Shown piece by piece: positions 1 to 6,478 of a stretch of 7,308 nt of DNA. The DNA is from Anaerotignum sp. GTDB lineage: Bacteria; Bacillota; Clostridia; Lachnospirales; Anaerotignaceae. Under the pieces are notes generated by a model. The model made no database searches. It was not told the DNA's origin and saw only the letters and a program-made list of their open reading frames with translations. The position numbers and the translations under genes are program-made. Position 1 is the first letter of the stretch. Each line of letters begins with the position of its first letter. The stretch covers positions 1 to 7,308 of the forward strand of contig JAFRZQ010000026.1 of the NCBI GenBank assembly GCA_017442465.1, read 5' to 3'.

Positions 1-810
1 GGCTATTATTCTGTGTTTGGGGATGCAAAAACATGGGTGGAGAAAGGCTGGGTAGACTATATCGTCCCTCAGATATACTGGGAGCAGGGTAATGCCTATG
101 CAGACTATGAAACGCTGGTAAGATGGTGGAGCGATGTGGTCAAAGGCACAGGGGTAGATCTGTATATCGGTCATGGCATCTATAAGGACGTTGTTGCTTC
201 TGAAATAGAAGAGCAACTGAAAGTGAACGAAAAATATAATGTCAGCGGCAGTTTCTTTTTCAGTCTGAGAGACCTTCTGAATAACAGACAGGGCTGTGCG
301 GATGCAGTCAAAGCGTATTATGAAGAAGTGGATAAACCTGAGGTTCCTGTCGTTCCTGACGTACCTGAAGTGCCTGTAACAGTAGAAAAGAAAGTGGCTT
401 ATGCCGCAAGGGCAAAGGTAACTGTAGATGGAAAGCCGGTGGAATTTCAGACCTATACCATTGATGACTATACATACTTCAAACTGAGAGATATTGCTTC
501 TGCTATCAACGGCACATCCAAGCAGTTCATGACTTTCTGGGATGAAGGTACTCAATCTATTCAACTGGTGCGCCGTGCGCCCTATACTTCCGCAGGAAGC
601 AGTGCAGTGGGAAAATATAGTGATACGATTGCGACTACATCCACAGCAAAACTGTATTGTGATGGTGTGAGAAAGAGTGTCAGTGCATATACCATCAACG
701 ATTATACTTATTATAAACTCCGTGATATTGCTCAGCTCATCAATATGGGCGTGACATGGAATGAAAGCACCATGACCATTGGTATTGAGACAACACAGTC
801 TTACGAATAA
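1..810 (+). CDS. C-terminal part of a secreted GHL10-like glycosidase with tandem stalk repeats (5' truncated by window)
   Basis: The reading frame is open from base 1, so the gene begins upstream; the GTG at 13 is internal and not the start. The 269 visible residues show two parts. Residues 1 to about 110 resemble the end of the GHL10/DUF187 glycosyl-hydrolase-like barrel: 'VDYIVPQIYW' near residues 18-27, then 'YIGHGIYK' and 'GSFFFSLRDLL'. A Pro/Val-rich linker (about 113-126) leads to two copies of the stalk domain related to the copper-amine-oxidase N-terminal domain. Their matching cores are 'YTIDDYTYFKLRDIA' (about 152-166) and 'YTINDYTYYKLRDIA' (about 230-244). Such proteins are usually exported and act on cell-surface or environmental polysaccharide, but the signal peptide and most of the barrel are outside the window. 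The substrate cannot be inferred. The LUD gene starts 17 bases after the stop. The family call is firm; the enzymatic role is inferred. Confidence -1.
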   Translation, partial: GYYSVFGDAKTWVEKGWVDYIVPQIYWEQGNAYADYETLVRWWSDVVKGTGVDLYIGHGIYKDVVASEIEEQLKVNEKYNVSGSFFFSLRDLLNNRQGCADAVKAYYEEVDKPEVPVVPDVPEVPVTVEKKVAYAARAKVTVDGKPVEFQTYTIDDYTYFKLRDIASAINGTSKQFMTFWDEGTQSIQLVRRAPYTSAGSSAVGKYSDTIATTSTAKLYCDGVRKSVSAYTINDYTYYKLRDIAQLINMGVTWNESTMTIGIETTQSYE

Positions 811-827
811 GAGGGAGGAATTTTTTT

Positions 828-1472
828 ATGAAATGGAACGAAGCGAAACTGAGATACGATAAACTGGGCCCTAAAGTAGTGGAAAATCTGAAGAAGAGAC
901 ATTTTGATGCGTACTATGTCAGCACAAAGGAAGAAGCTATCGAAAAATTCTTTGAACTGGTACCCAAGGATCATGTGGTTTCCTGGGGTGGTACCTGCAC
1001 GGTGGATGAGCTGGAACTGAAGCCTATGCTGAGAGAAAAAGGCTATGCGGTGATCGACAGAGATGAAGCAAAAAACATGGAAGAACGTATGGACATCATG
1101 CGTAAGGCTCTCCTGTGCGATACTTTCCTGATGAGCAGCAATGCCATTTCCGAAGACGGACAGTTATTTAATATCGACGGCAACGGTAACCGTGTGGCGG
1201 CAATGTGCTTTGGCCCTAAGAGCGTTGTGGTCATCGCAGGCATGAATAAAGTGGCAAAGACATACGAAGATGCAGTGGTTCGTGCCAGAACATACGCTGC
1301 GCCCATGCGTGCCCAGTCCTTCCCCGGCATCCAGACTCCCTGTATGGTAAACGGCAGCTGTGCAGACTGTATTTCCAAAGACAGTGTATGCGCCTATATG
1401 GTAACAACAAGAGTTTCCCGCCCGGCAGGCAAGATCAAAGTCATTCTGGTGGGCGAAGACCTTGGTTTCTAA
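828..1472 (+). CDS. LUD-domain (LutC/YkgG-like, DUF162) protein with C-terminal cysteine cluster
   Basis: This complete 214-aa protein starts at an ATG preceded by a strong GAGGGAGGA ribosome binding site at 811-819. It matches the LUD domain family (PF02589): 'VSWGGTCTVDEL' (51-62), 'SSNAISEDGQLFNIDGNGNRVAA' in two blocks around 103-125, 'FGPKSVVVIAGMNKV' (128-142), and a C-terminal 'NGSCADCISKDSVC' segment. LutC-type members take part in oxidation of lactate to pyruvate together with the iron-sulfur proteins LutA and LutB. No lutA or lutB lies nearby, so this looks like the common stand-alone clostridial version, whose role is not established. Cys172, Cys178, Cys181 and Cys188 could ligate a metal or an iron-sulfur cluster (inference). 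No signal peptide or membrane span is seen, so it should be cytoplasmic. It is probably cotranscribed with its neighbours. The family is certain; the physiological substrate is unknown. Confidence -1.
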   Translation: MKWNEAKLRYDKLGPKVVENLKKRHFDAYYVSTKEEAIEKFFELVPKDHVVSWGGTCTVDELELKPMLREKGYAVIDRDEAKNMEERMDIMRKALLCDTFLMSSNAISEDGQLFNIDGNGNRVAAMCFGPKSVVVIAGMNKVAKTYEDAVVRARTYAAPMRAQSFPGIQTPCMVNGSCADCISKDSVCAYMVTTRVSRPAGKIKVILVGEDLGF

Positions 1473-1484
1473 TGGAGGTTAGAG

Positions 1485-1724
1485 ATGTCTATTTTTAAGA
1501 AATTACAGGAAAAGAAACAGGCAGAACGGATCCGTAAATCTGAAATGATGCAGGGGTTTACCATGCAGGCGGAGCTGAGTGCAACCATCGTTAGCGTGAA
1601 AATGCTGGATGGTGATGCGGAAAAGACTAATTTCCTCGTAGAATATGCCAGCGGCGAAAAGAAAGAGGAAATGGTGGAGAATCGTTCTTCCAGATTTGCG
1701 GAATTGAGTATGTATCTGGGATAA
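1485..1724 (+). CDS. small unrecognised cytoplasmic protein (79 aa)
   Basis: I do not recognise this protein. The ATG is preceded by GGAGG at 1474-1478 with a six-base spacer, and the gene sits 12 bases after the LUD stop and 16 bases before the next gene, so it is well placed as a translated operon member. Residues 1-20 are highly charged and Lys/Arg/Glu-rich ('FKKLQEKKQAERIRKSE') and should form an amphipathic helix. Residues about 29-65 alternate hydrophobic and polar residues ('LSATIVSVKMLDG', 'NFLVEYASGEKKEEMV') and look like a small beta-sheet unit. There is no cysteine, no membrane span and no signal peptide. That it is a gene is well supported by the ribosome binding site, spacing and coding-like composition. 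Any function, including a link to the LUD or YbjQ neighbour, would be guesswork. Confidence -1.
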   Translation: MSIFKKLQEKKQAERIRKSEMMQGFTMQAELSATIVSVKMLDGDAEKTNFLVEYASGEKKEEMVENRSSRFAELSMYLG

Positions 1725-1740
1725 TTCAGGATATGCTGAG

Positions 1741-1974
1741 GTGATAAAGCTGAAAGTGCATAAAAAGAAAATGATCGTACCGATCGTGGTTTCGGTTATT
1801 GTGATATTGTATTATATGGTTTATTTTGGCTTTCTCATAACGATGCTTGATGGTTTATGGAAATATATTCTGGGGGTCATTCCTTTCGTATTGTCCATAA
1901 TCATGGTTAAGGTTTGTAGGGAAAGAATCAATGAGATAAAAGGAGGAGAAGAGGATGATCTTAGTAAATACTGA
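1741..1974 (+). CDS. small unrecognised membrane protein with two transmembrane helices (77 aa)
   Basis: I do not recognise this protein. The start is probably the GTG at 1741, with AGGA at 1728-1731 nine bases upstream. The in-frame ATG at 1771 (residue 11) is an alternative but has no good ribosome binding site. Two hydrophobic stretches are clear: about residues 12-34 ('IVPIVVSVIVILYYMVYFGF...') and 41-59 ('YILGVIPFVLSIIMVKV'). Lysines before the first span and 'CRERINEIK' after the second predict a hairpin with both ends in the cytoplasm. The last seven codons overlap the start of the next gene, whose AGGAGG ribosome binding site is part of this gene's Lys-Gly-Gly codons. That arrangement suggests translational coupling with the YbjQ-family protein. 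It is AT-richer than the flanking genes. Function is unknown. Confidence -1.
   Translation: MIKLKVHKKKMIVPIVVSVIVILYYMVYFGFLITMLDGLWKYILGVIPFVLSIIMVKVCRERINEIKGGEEDDLSKY
1941..1946 (+). promoter_or_regulatory. ribosome binding site for the YbjQ-family gene, inside the preceding coding region
   Basis: AGGAGG lies eight bases before the ATG at 1955 and inside the final codons of the two-helix membrane protein. It fixes the start of the YbjQ-family gene and makes translation of the two genes likely to be linked. Confidence -1.
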
Positions 1975-2272
1975 TTATATCAGCGGAAAAGAACTGGAAA
2001 TGCTGACCATCGTAAAGGGCAGCACTATCCAGACCAAACATATCGGCAAGGACATTTCCCAGAGTTTCAAAACCCTGGTAGGCGGTGAACTGAAAGAATA
2101 CAATAACATGATGAATGAGGCAAGAGCACTGGCGACAAAGAGAATGGTTGCGGAAGCGGAAGAACTTGGCGCAGATGCTATCGTGAATGTTCGTTATGCT
2201 ACTTCTGCCATTATGCAGGGGGCTGCGGAAGTGATCGTATACGGTACTGCGGTGAAATTTGTAAATAAATAA
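1955..2272 (+). CDS. YbjQ/UPF0145 family protein (DUF74)
   Basis: This complete 105-aa protein is of typical family length (PF01906). It starts at an ATG with a consensus AGGAGG eight bases upstream and overlaps the previous gene by 20 bases. Family hallmarks are the N-terminal 'TVIKG'-like strand (here 'TIVKGSTIQTKHIGKDISQSFK'), then 'GGELKEYNNMMNEARALATKRM' and 'AEELGADAIVNVRY', ending in a 'VYGTAVKF' strand. Members form small cytoplasmic oligomers; a heavy-metal-binding role has been suggested for the family but is not well established. I see no cysteine in this copy. It is the last gene of the run and is followed within ten bases by an intrinsic terminator. The family assignment is confident; the role is not. 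Confidence -1.
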   Translation: MILVNTDYISGKELEMLTIVKGSTIQTKHIGKDISQSFKTLVGGELKEYNNMMNEARALATKRMVAEAEELGADAIVNVRYATSAIMQGAAEVIVYGTAVKFVNK

Positions 2273-2281
2273 AAAGAACAG

Positions 2282-2308
2282 GACTATGGATATTTCCATA
2301 GTCTTTTT
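2282..2308 (+). terminator. intrinsic terminator after the YbjQ-family gene
   Basis: A perfect nine-base-pair stem (GACTATGGA at 2282-2290 with TCCATAGTC at 2295-2303) closes a four-base loop and is followed directly by TTTTT and then CTTTC. It ends the five-gene run and insulates clpB from upstream transcription. Confidence -1.
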
Positions 2309-2337
2309 CTTTCGTAAATTTTAAGAAAATAATTCTA

Positions 2338-2364
2338 TTAGCACTCTTTACAAGTGAGTGCTAA
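2338..2364 (+). promoter_or_regulatory. CIRCE element (HrcA operator) of clpB
   Basis: TTAGCACTC at 2338-2346, nine intervening bases, and GAGTGCTAA at 2356-2364 match the CIRCE consensus at all 18 arm positions. HrcA binds CIRCE and represses class I heat-shock genes. The -35 hexamer lies in the nine-base centre and the right arm fills part of the promoter spacer, so a bound repressor would directly occlude RNA polymerase. No CtsR-type heptad repeat is seen here. Confidence -1.
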
Positions 2365-2375
2365 CAATGTATAAT
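2347..2375 (+). promoter_or_regulatory. sigma-A-type promoter of clpB
   Basis: TTTACA at 2347-2352 and a perfect TATAAT at 2370-2375 are separated by exactly 17 bases. Transcription should start near 2382, giving an untranslated leader of about 70 bases before the preferred ATG. The promoter overlaps the CIRCE operator. Confidence -1.
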
Positions 2376-2431
2376 AAGTCCAGTGGTTAGGAGAAGAACC
2401 CAATGGTTAAGATAGATTGAAAATAGATTTT

Positions 2432-2438
2432 AGGAAGG
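2432..2438 (+). promoter_or_regulatory. ribosome binding site that decides the clpB start
   Basis: AGGAAGG lies 11 bases before the ATG at 2450. It supports that ATG over the upstream in-frame TTG at 2417, which has no ribosome binding site at proper distance and would add 11 residues foreign to ClpB N-termini. The spacing is slightly long; the ATG at 2442, three bases away, is out of frame and stops after three codons. Confidence -1.
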
Positions 2439-2449
2439 TGAATGGATTT

Positions 2450-5035
2450 ATGAATATGCAGAAATTTACCCAGAAATCTCTGGAAGCCATCCAGAATGCC
2501 CAGTCCAGCGCCATTGAATACGGCAACCCCATGCTGGATCAGCAGCATCTGTTACTGGCTCTCCTGCAGCAGGAAGATGGCCTTATCCCTCAGCTGCTGC
2601 AGAAAATGAACGTGAATGTGAACGGCCTGACACAGGCTGTGGAAAAGGAAGTAAAGAAAATGCCCCGTGTCAGCGGCGGCCAGATCCGTGTTTCCGCTGA
2701 TCTGGAAAAAACATTGACAGCGGCGGAAAAACTGGCGGAAAACATGACGGATGAATATGTTTCCGTGGAACATATCTTTATGGCAATGGTGAATGCACCC
2801 AATAGCACTTTGAAGGAACTCTTCCGTCAGTATAACATCAATAAGGAAGACTTCATGAAAATGCTGGCGACCGTCCGCGGCAATACCCGTGTGACCAGTG
2901 ATTCTCCCGAGGCAACTTACGATGCACTGAAAAAATACGGCACCGATCTTGTAGAAAAGGCAAGAAGCAAGAAACTGGACCCTGTGATTGGTCGAGATGA
3001 TGAAATTCGTAACGTTATCCGTATCCTGTCCAGAAAAACAAAGAACAATCCTGTCCTGATTGGCGAACCCGGCGTTGGTAAAACAGCCATTGCCGAAGGT
3101 CTGGCTCAGAGAATTGTCAAAGAAGATGTTCCCAACAGTCTGAAGGATAAGACCATTTTCTCTCTGGATATGGGTTCCCTGATTGCAGGTGCCAAATTCA
3201 GAGGCGAATTTGAAGAAAGACTGAAAGCGGTCCTCAACGAAGTGAAGAAAAGCGAAGGCAAGATCATTCTGTTTATCGATGAACTGCATACCATCGTCGG
3301 TGCAGGCAAAACAGACGGTGCCATGGACGCAGGCAACCTCTTGAAGCCCATGCTGGCAAGGGGTGAACTGCACTGTATCGGTGCAACGACTTTGAATGAA
3401 TACAGACAGTATGTGGAAAAAGACCCTGCTTTGGAACGCCGTTTCCAGCCTGTTCTGGTCAGCGAACCTACGGTGGAGGATACCATTGCCATCCTCCGTG
3501 GTCTGAAGGAAAGATATGAAGTTTACCACGGTGTAAAAATTCAGGATCAGGCCATCATTGCGGCGGCAACTTTGTCCAACAGATATATTTCCGACCGTTT
3601 CCTGCCCGATAAGGCCATCGACCTTGTGGACGAAGCCTGTGCCATGATCCGTACGGAAATGGACTCTATGCCTATGGAACTGGATATCATCCAGAGAAAG
3701 ATCATCCAGCATGAGATCGAAGAAGCGGCTCTGAAAAAAGAGGATGACAAACTGTCTCAGGAACATTTGCAGGAAATTCAGAAGGAACTGGCAGAAATGC
3801 GGGATGAATTTGCGGCTTTGCAGGCAAAATGGCAGAATGAAAAGGACGCTATTGGTATCGTGCAGAAACTGCGTGAAGAAATCGAAGATGTTCATGCGGA
3901 AATCGAAGCGGCAGAACGCAAATATGACCTGAACAAAGCGGCAGAACTGAAATACGGCAAATTGCCTCAGCTGCAGAAGGAACTGGAAGAAAAGGAACGC
4001 TTTGCGGAAGAAAACAGTGGCAAAAATGTACTGCTGAGAGATAAAGTTACTGATGAAGAAATCGCCCGCATCATTGAACGCTGGACTGGTATTCCTGTAT
4101 CCAAACTGATGGAAGGTGAAAGAGATAAACTGCTTCATATGGAAGATATCCTCCACGAAAGAGTTGTCGGTCAGGAAGAAGCAGTCACAAAGGTTTCTGA
4201 AGCCATCCTGCGCAGCCGTGCAGGCATCCAGAGTCCCAACAGACCTATCGGTTCTTTCCTGTTCCTTGGCCCTACTGGTGTAGGTAAAACGGAACTGGCG
4301 AAAACCCTGGCGGAATGTCTCTTTGATGATGAAAAGAACATGGTTCGTATCGATATGACCGAATATATGGAAAAATTCAGCGTGTCCCGTCTGATCGGTG
4401 CCCCTCCCGGATATGTGGGCTATGAAGAAGGCGGCCAGCTGACAGAAGCAGTACGCCGCAAACCATACGCTGTTATCCTATTTGATGAAGTGGAAAAGGC
4501 CCACCCCGATGTGTTCAATATCCTGCTGCAGGTGTTGGACGATGGCCGCATCACCGATTCTCAGGGCAGAACGGTGGATTTCAAAAACACTGTCATTATC
4601 CTGACCTCCAATCTGGGTTCTTCTTATCTTCTGGAGGGCATTGATGAAAACGGTGAAATCACTGATGATGCCAGAATGGCGGTGGAAGGTATGTTGAAAC
4701 AGTCCTTCCGTCCCGAATTCCTGAACAGACTGGATGAGATTGTCTTCTATAAACCACTGACAAAAGACAATATCACCCATATCATTGATCTGATCATGAA
4801 GGATCTGAATGGCCGTCTGGCGGACAAACAGCTAAAATGTGAACTGACAGAACGTGCGAAAAACCACATCATCGAAACAGGCTATGACCCTGCCTTTGGT
4901 GCAAGACCCTTGAAACGACTGGTACAGCGTCATGTGGAAACGCTGCTGGCAAGAAAGATCATTGCCGATCAGGTGGAACCCGGTGCAGTGCTGACGGTAG
5001 ATGTAGATGAAAACGAAAATTATATCGTGAAATAA
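2450..5035 (+). CDS. clpB: ClpB protein disaggregase (Hsp100 AAA+ ATPase)
   Basis: ClpB is a hexameric cytoplasmic disaggregase that works with DnaK, DnaJ and GrpE to pull polypeptides out of heat-induced aggregates. From the ATG at 2450 the protein is 861 aa, the usual ClpB length, beginning 'MNMQKFTQKSLEAIQNAQ'. Residues 1 to about 145 form the double Clp N-domain. AAA module 1 has Walker A 'GEPGVGKT' (205-212), Walker B 'IILFIDE' (272-278) and arginine-finger region 'ALERRF' (327-332). The long coiled-coil middle domain, about 405-525, separates ClpB from ClpA and ClpX; ClpC has a shorter one. AAA module 2 has Walker A 'GPTGVGKT' (607-614), Walker B 'VILFDE' (675-680), pore loop 'GYVGYEEGG' (654-662) and 'RPEFLNRLDE' (754-763). 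No catalytic motif is missing. The module 1 pore loop reads 'AKFRG' where 'AKYRG' is common, which keeps the aromatic residue. Expression is under CIRCE/HrcA control and the gene is a single-gene transcript. Confidence -1.
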   Translation: MNMQKFTQKSLEAIQNAQSSAIEYGNPMLDQQHLLLALLQQEDGLIPQLLQKMNVNVNGLTQAVEKEVKKMPRVSGGQIRVSADLEKTLTAAEKLAENMTDEYVSVEHIFMAMVNAPNSTLKELFRQYNINKEDFMKMLATVRGNTRVTSDSPEATYDALKKYGTDLVEKARSKKLDPVIGRDDEIRNVIRILSRKTKNNPVLIGEPGVGKTAIAEGLAQRIVKEDVPNSLKDKTIFSLDMGSLIAGAKFRGEFEERLKAVLNEVKKSEGKIILFIDELHTIVGAGKTDGAMDAGNLLKPMLARGELHCIGATTLNEYRQYVEKDPALERRFQPVLVSEPTVEDTIAILRGLKERYEVYHGVKIQDQAIIAAATLSNRYISDRFLPDKAIDLVDEACAMIRTEMDSMPMELDIIQRKIIQHEIEEAALKKEDDKLSQEHLQEIQKELAEMRDEFAALQAKWQNEKDAIGIVQKLREEIEDVHAEIEAAERKYDLNKAAELKYGKLPQLQKELEEKERFAEENSGKNVLLRDKVTDEEIARIIERWTGIPVSKLMEGERDKLLHMEDILHERVVGQEEAVTKVSEAILRSRAGIQSPNRPIGSFLFLGPTGVGKTELAKTLAECLFDDEKNMVRIDMTEYMEKFSVSRLIGAPPGYVGYEEGGQLTEAVRRKPYAVILFDEVEKAHPDVFNILLQVLDDGRITDSQGRTVDFKNTVIILTSNLGSSYLLEGIDENGEITDDARMAVEGMLKQSFRPEFLNRLDEIVFYKPLTKDNITHIIDLIMKDLNGRLADKQLKCELTERAKNHIIETGYDPAFGARPLKRLVQRHVETLLARKIIADQVEPGAVLTVDVDENENYIVK

Positions 5036-5040
5036 AAGAA

Positions 5041-5065
5041 AGCCGTGCATAAGCACGGCTTTTTT
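5041..5065 (+). terminator. intrinsic terminator of clpB, probably bidirectional
   Basis: AGCCGTGC at 5041-5048 pairs with GCACGGCT at 5053-5060 around the loop ATAA, followed by five further T residues at 5061-5065. Read from the minus strand the same stem is followed by the T-rich TTCTTTTATTT, so it may also stop transcripts from the convergent MFS gene. It begins five bases after the clpB stop. Confidence -1.
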
Positions 5066-5071
5066 ACGGAA

Positions 5072-5216
5072 GGGTTCGGGAAACCGAAAGGGTTTCCTGA
5101 GTGGAACCCGCAGGGCGAGCTTTGCTCGACCGAGGAAAACAGGCTGTCGCCTGCTGATAAGCAGGCTCAGATCTGTTTGGCATCTGTTTATCAACTCGAA
5201 ATCCCGATTTCGAGTT
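5072..5216. repeat. hairpin-rich intergenic block of unknown nature
   Basis: Four further stem-forming units lie in 145 bases beyond the clpB terminator. GGAAACC (5079-5085) pairs with GGTTTCC (5091-5097), nested inside GGGTTC (5072-5077) with GAACCC (5104-5109). CGAGC (5116-5120) pairs with GCTCG (5124-5128). GCCTGC (5149-5154) pairs with GCAGGC (5161-5166). AACTCGAAATC (5193-5203) pairs perfectly with GATTTCGAGTT (5206-5216). ATCTGTTT also occurs twice, 11 bases apart, at 5171 and 5182. No plausible gene is present. It may be a dispersed palindromic repeat, a structured RNA or a 3' region of the convergent transporter transcript; the sequence alone cannot decide. Confidence -1.
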
Positions 5217-5227
5217 ACGCGGAAGCG

Positions 5228-6391
5228 TTATTCAATTACGCGGTCTTTCCCGATGACCCAGCCTGCAACCAGCAGGAAAGCGTTGCAGCCGATGAGGATC
5301 AGCATAGGGATGGTCCAGCTTTGCGTACTGTCGAAGATCTTGCCAAAGAATACAGGGCCAATAGCTGCCAGAAGATAGCCTAAGCACTGGGCAGTACCGG
5401 ACAGGTTGGAGGCGTCTTCGCCATTTTTCGTACGCAGACCAAAGGCTGCCATGATAAAGCTGATGCTGCCGCCGGAAGAAAAGGCACAGCAGACGATAGC
5501 CAGGATCAGCATGGGGATGGAGTCAGCCAGGAACAGGATCGTTGCGCCTAATGTATAGCCAAAACCGATCAAAGCACCCAATGCAGACTGATTTTTCATT
5601 TTGCCTGCGAAAATAGGAACGATAAAGGAGGTAGGGATACCCAGCATCATGAAGGCGGAAACGAACAGGCCTGCTGTGGCGGAATCGAAGCCCTTTGCCT
5701 GAATGATGCTTGCCATCCATGCAGCGAAGCCATAGAATACCAGAGACTGCACGCCCATATACAGGGTGATCCACCATGTCAGGGGACTGCGGTAGATGTG
5801 ACTGCTGCTGCTGGAGGAACTGCCTTCATCGGCGATCTGGATGTCTTTGTTAGGCAGGCAGATCAGGAAGGTAGGAACGGAAAGGAGCAGCCATACACTA
5901 AGGGCAGCCTTCCAGCCGAATGCCACCGCGATAGGGATACTGATGCCACTGGCGATGCTGGCACCGACGGACAGGAAGGTGCTGTAAAGGCCTGTCATCA
6001 GGCCCAGTTTTTCAGGGAAATATACTTTGATGATGGCAGGAGGAAGAACATTGCCTACAGCGATGCCGATACCGACAACGGCTGTGCCGATATACAGACC
6101 CATACCGCCGCCGAAATTACGGATGATAATGCCTGCGATGAGAACCAGTAAGCTCATCAGCAGTACATGACCTGCACCAAATTTTTTGCAGAGCGTACCC
6201 ACAAAAGGGGAGACTGCTGCAAAGGCCAGAAGGGGAATGGTAGTCAGCATGCCGGCGCCGCTTCCGGAAAGACCAAGATCTTCCTGAATGAGGCCAACCA
6301 TGGAGCCGACGCCGGTAAAGGGGGCTCTCAGATTACAGGAAACCAGCACGATGGCAATGGCAAGGAGCGTTAATTTTTTCTGTTTCGTCAT
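5228..6391 (-). CDS. MFS transporter, CynX/NimT-like family
   Basis: This is an integral inner-membrane permease of 387 aa from the ATG at 6391. That start has GGAGGA six bases upstream; an in-frame ATG at 6424 would add 11 residues but lacks a ribosome binding site. About 12 hydrophobic segments are arranged as two six-helix halves, joined by a polar loop around residues 181-202. Near the N-terminus 'NLRAPFTGVGSMVGLI' (20-35) matches the 'NLR-x-x-x-x-x-VG' signature of the CynX/NimT (cyanate/2-nitroimidazole porter) group of the major facilitator superfamily. The substrate is not predictable, and members are often annotated only as MFS transporter. The central loop contains seven consecutive serines (191-197). 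The gene converges on clpB and diverges from the ECF S-component gene. I am confident of the superfamily and fairly confident of the subfamily. Confidence -1.
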   Translation of the reverse strand: MTKQKKLTLLAIAIVLVSCNLRAPFTGVGSMVGLIQEDLGLSGSGAGMLTTIPLLAFAAVSPFVGTLCKKFGAGHVLLMSLLVLIAGIIIRNFGGGMGLYIGTAVVGIGIAVGNVLPPAIIKVYFPEKLGLMTGLYSTFLSVGASIASGISIPIAVAFGWKAALSVWLLLSVPTFLICLPNKDIQIADEGSSSSSSSHIYRSPLTWWITLYMGVQSLVFYGFAAWMASIIQAKGFDSATAGLFVSAFMMLGIPTSFIVPIFAGKMKNQSALGALIGFGYTLGATILFLADSIPMLILAIVCCAFSSGGSISFIMAAFGLRTKNGEDASNLSGTAQCLGYLLAAIGPVFFGKIFDSTQSWTIPMLILIGCNAFLLVAGWVIGKDRVIE

Positions 6392-6397
6392 TGTTTT

Positions 6398-6403
6398 TCC
6401 TCC
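6398..6403 (-). promoter_or_regulatory. ribosome binding site that decides the MFS transporter start
   Basis: On the minus strand GGAGGA is six bases before the ATG at 6391. It is strong evidence for that start rather than the ATG at 6424. Confidence -1.
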
Positions 6404-6439
6404 AGATATCAGTTTTTTACACATAATTCACTAATGTAC

Positions 6440-6468
6440 AGGATAGCAAAAAAAGCAGTAAAAATCAA
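6440..6468 (-). promoter_or_regulatory. candidate promoter of the MFS transporter gene
   Basis: On the minus strand TTGATT (6463-6468) and TATCCT (6440-6445) are separated by 17 bases. A TG one base before the -10 box gives an extended -10 element. Transcription would start near 6433, about 40 bases before the chosen ATG. The match is fair, not perfect. Confidence -1.
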
Positions 6469-6478
6469 TGCGAATAAA

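Noticed and set aside
2417..2449. Upstream TTG start giving an 872-aa ClpB
   Set aside because: There is no ribosome binding site at suitable distance, and the 11 extra residues do not resemble ClpB N-termini. The ATG at 2450 gives the family-typical 'MNMQKFTQKSLEA' start.
2552..4156. Open frame of 534 codons antisense to clpB
   Set aside because: It lies wholly inside clpB, whose reading frame has unambiguous AAA+ motifs throughout. The antisense translation is Phe/His/Gln-rich with no domain, as expected from the complement of a strongly biased coding sequence.
5045..5383. Plus-strand open frame of 112 codons across the hairpin block and into the MFS gene
   Set aside because: It starts inside the clpB terminator stem, has no ribosome binding site, and its second half is antisense to the C-terminus of the MFS transporter.
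5798..6373. Plus-strand open frames of 117 and 68 codons opposite the MFS gene
   Set aside because: They are complements of the transmembrane coding sequence, with charged low-complexity translations and no ribosome binding site.
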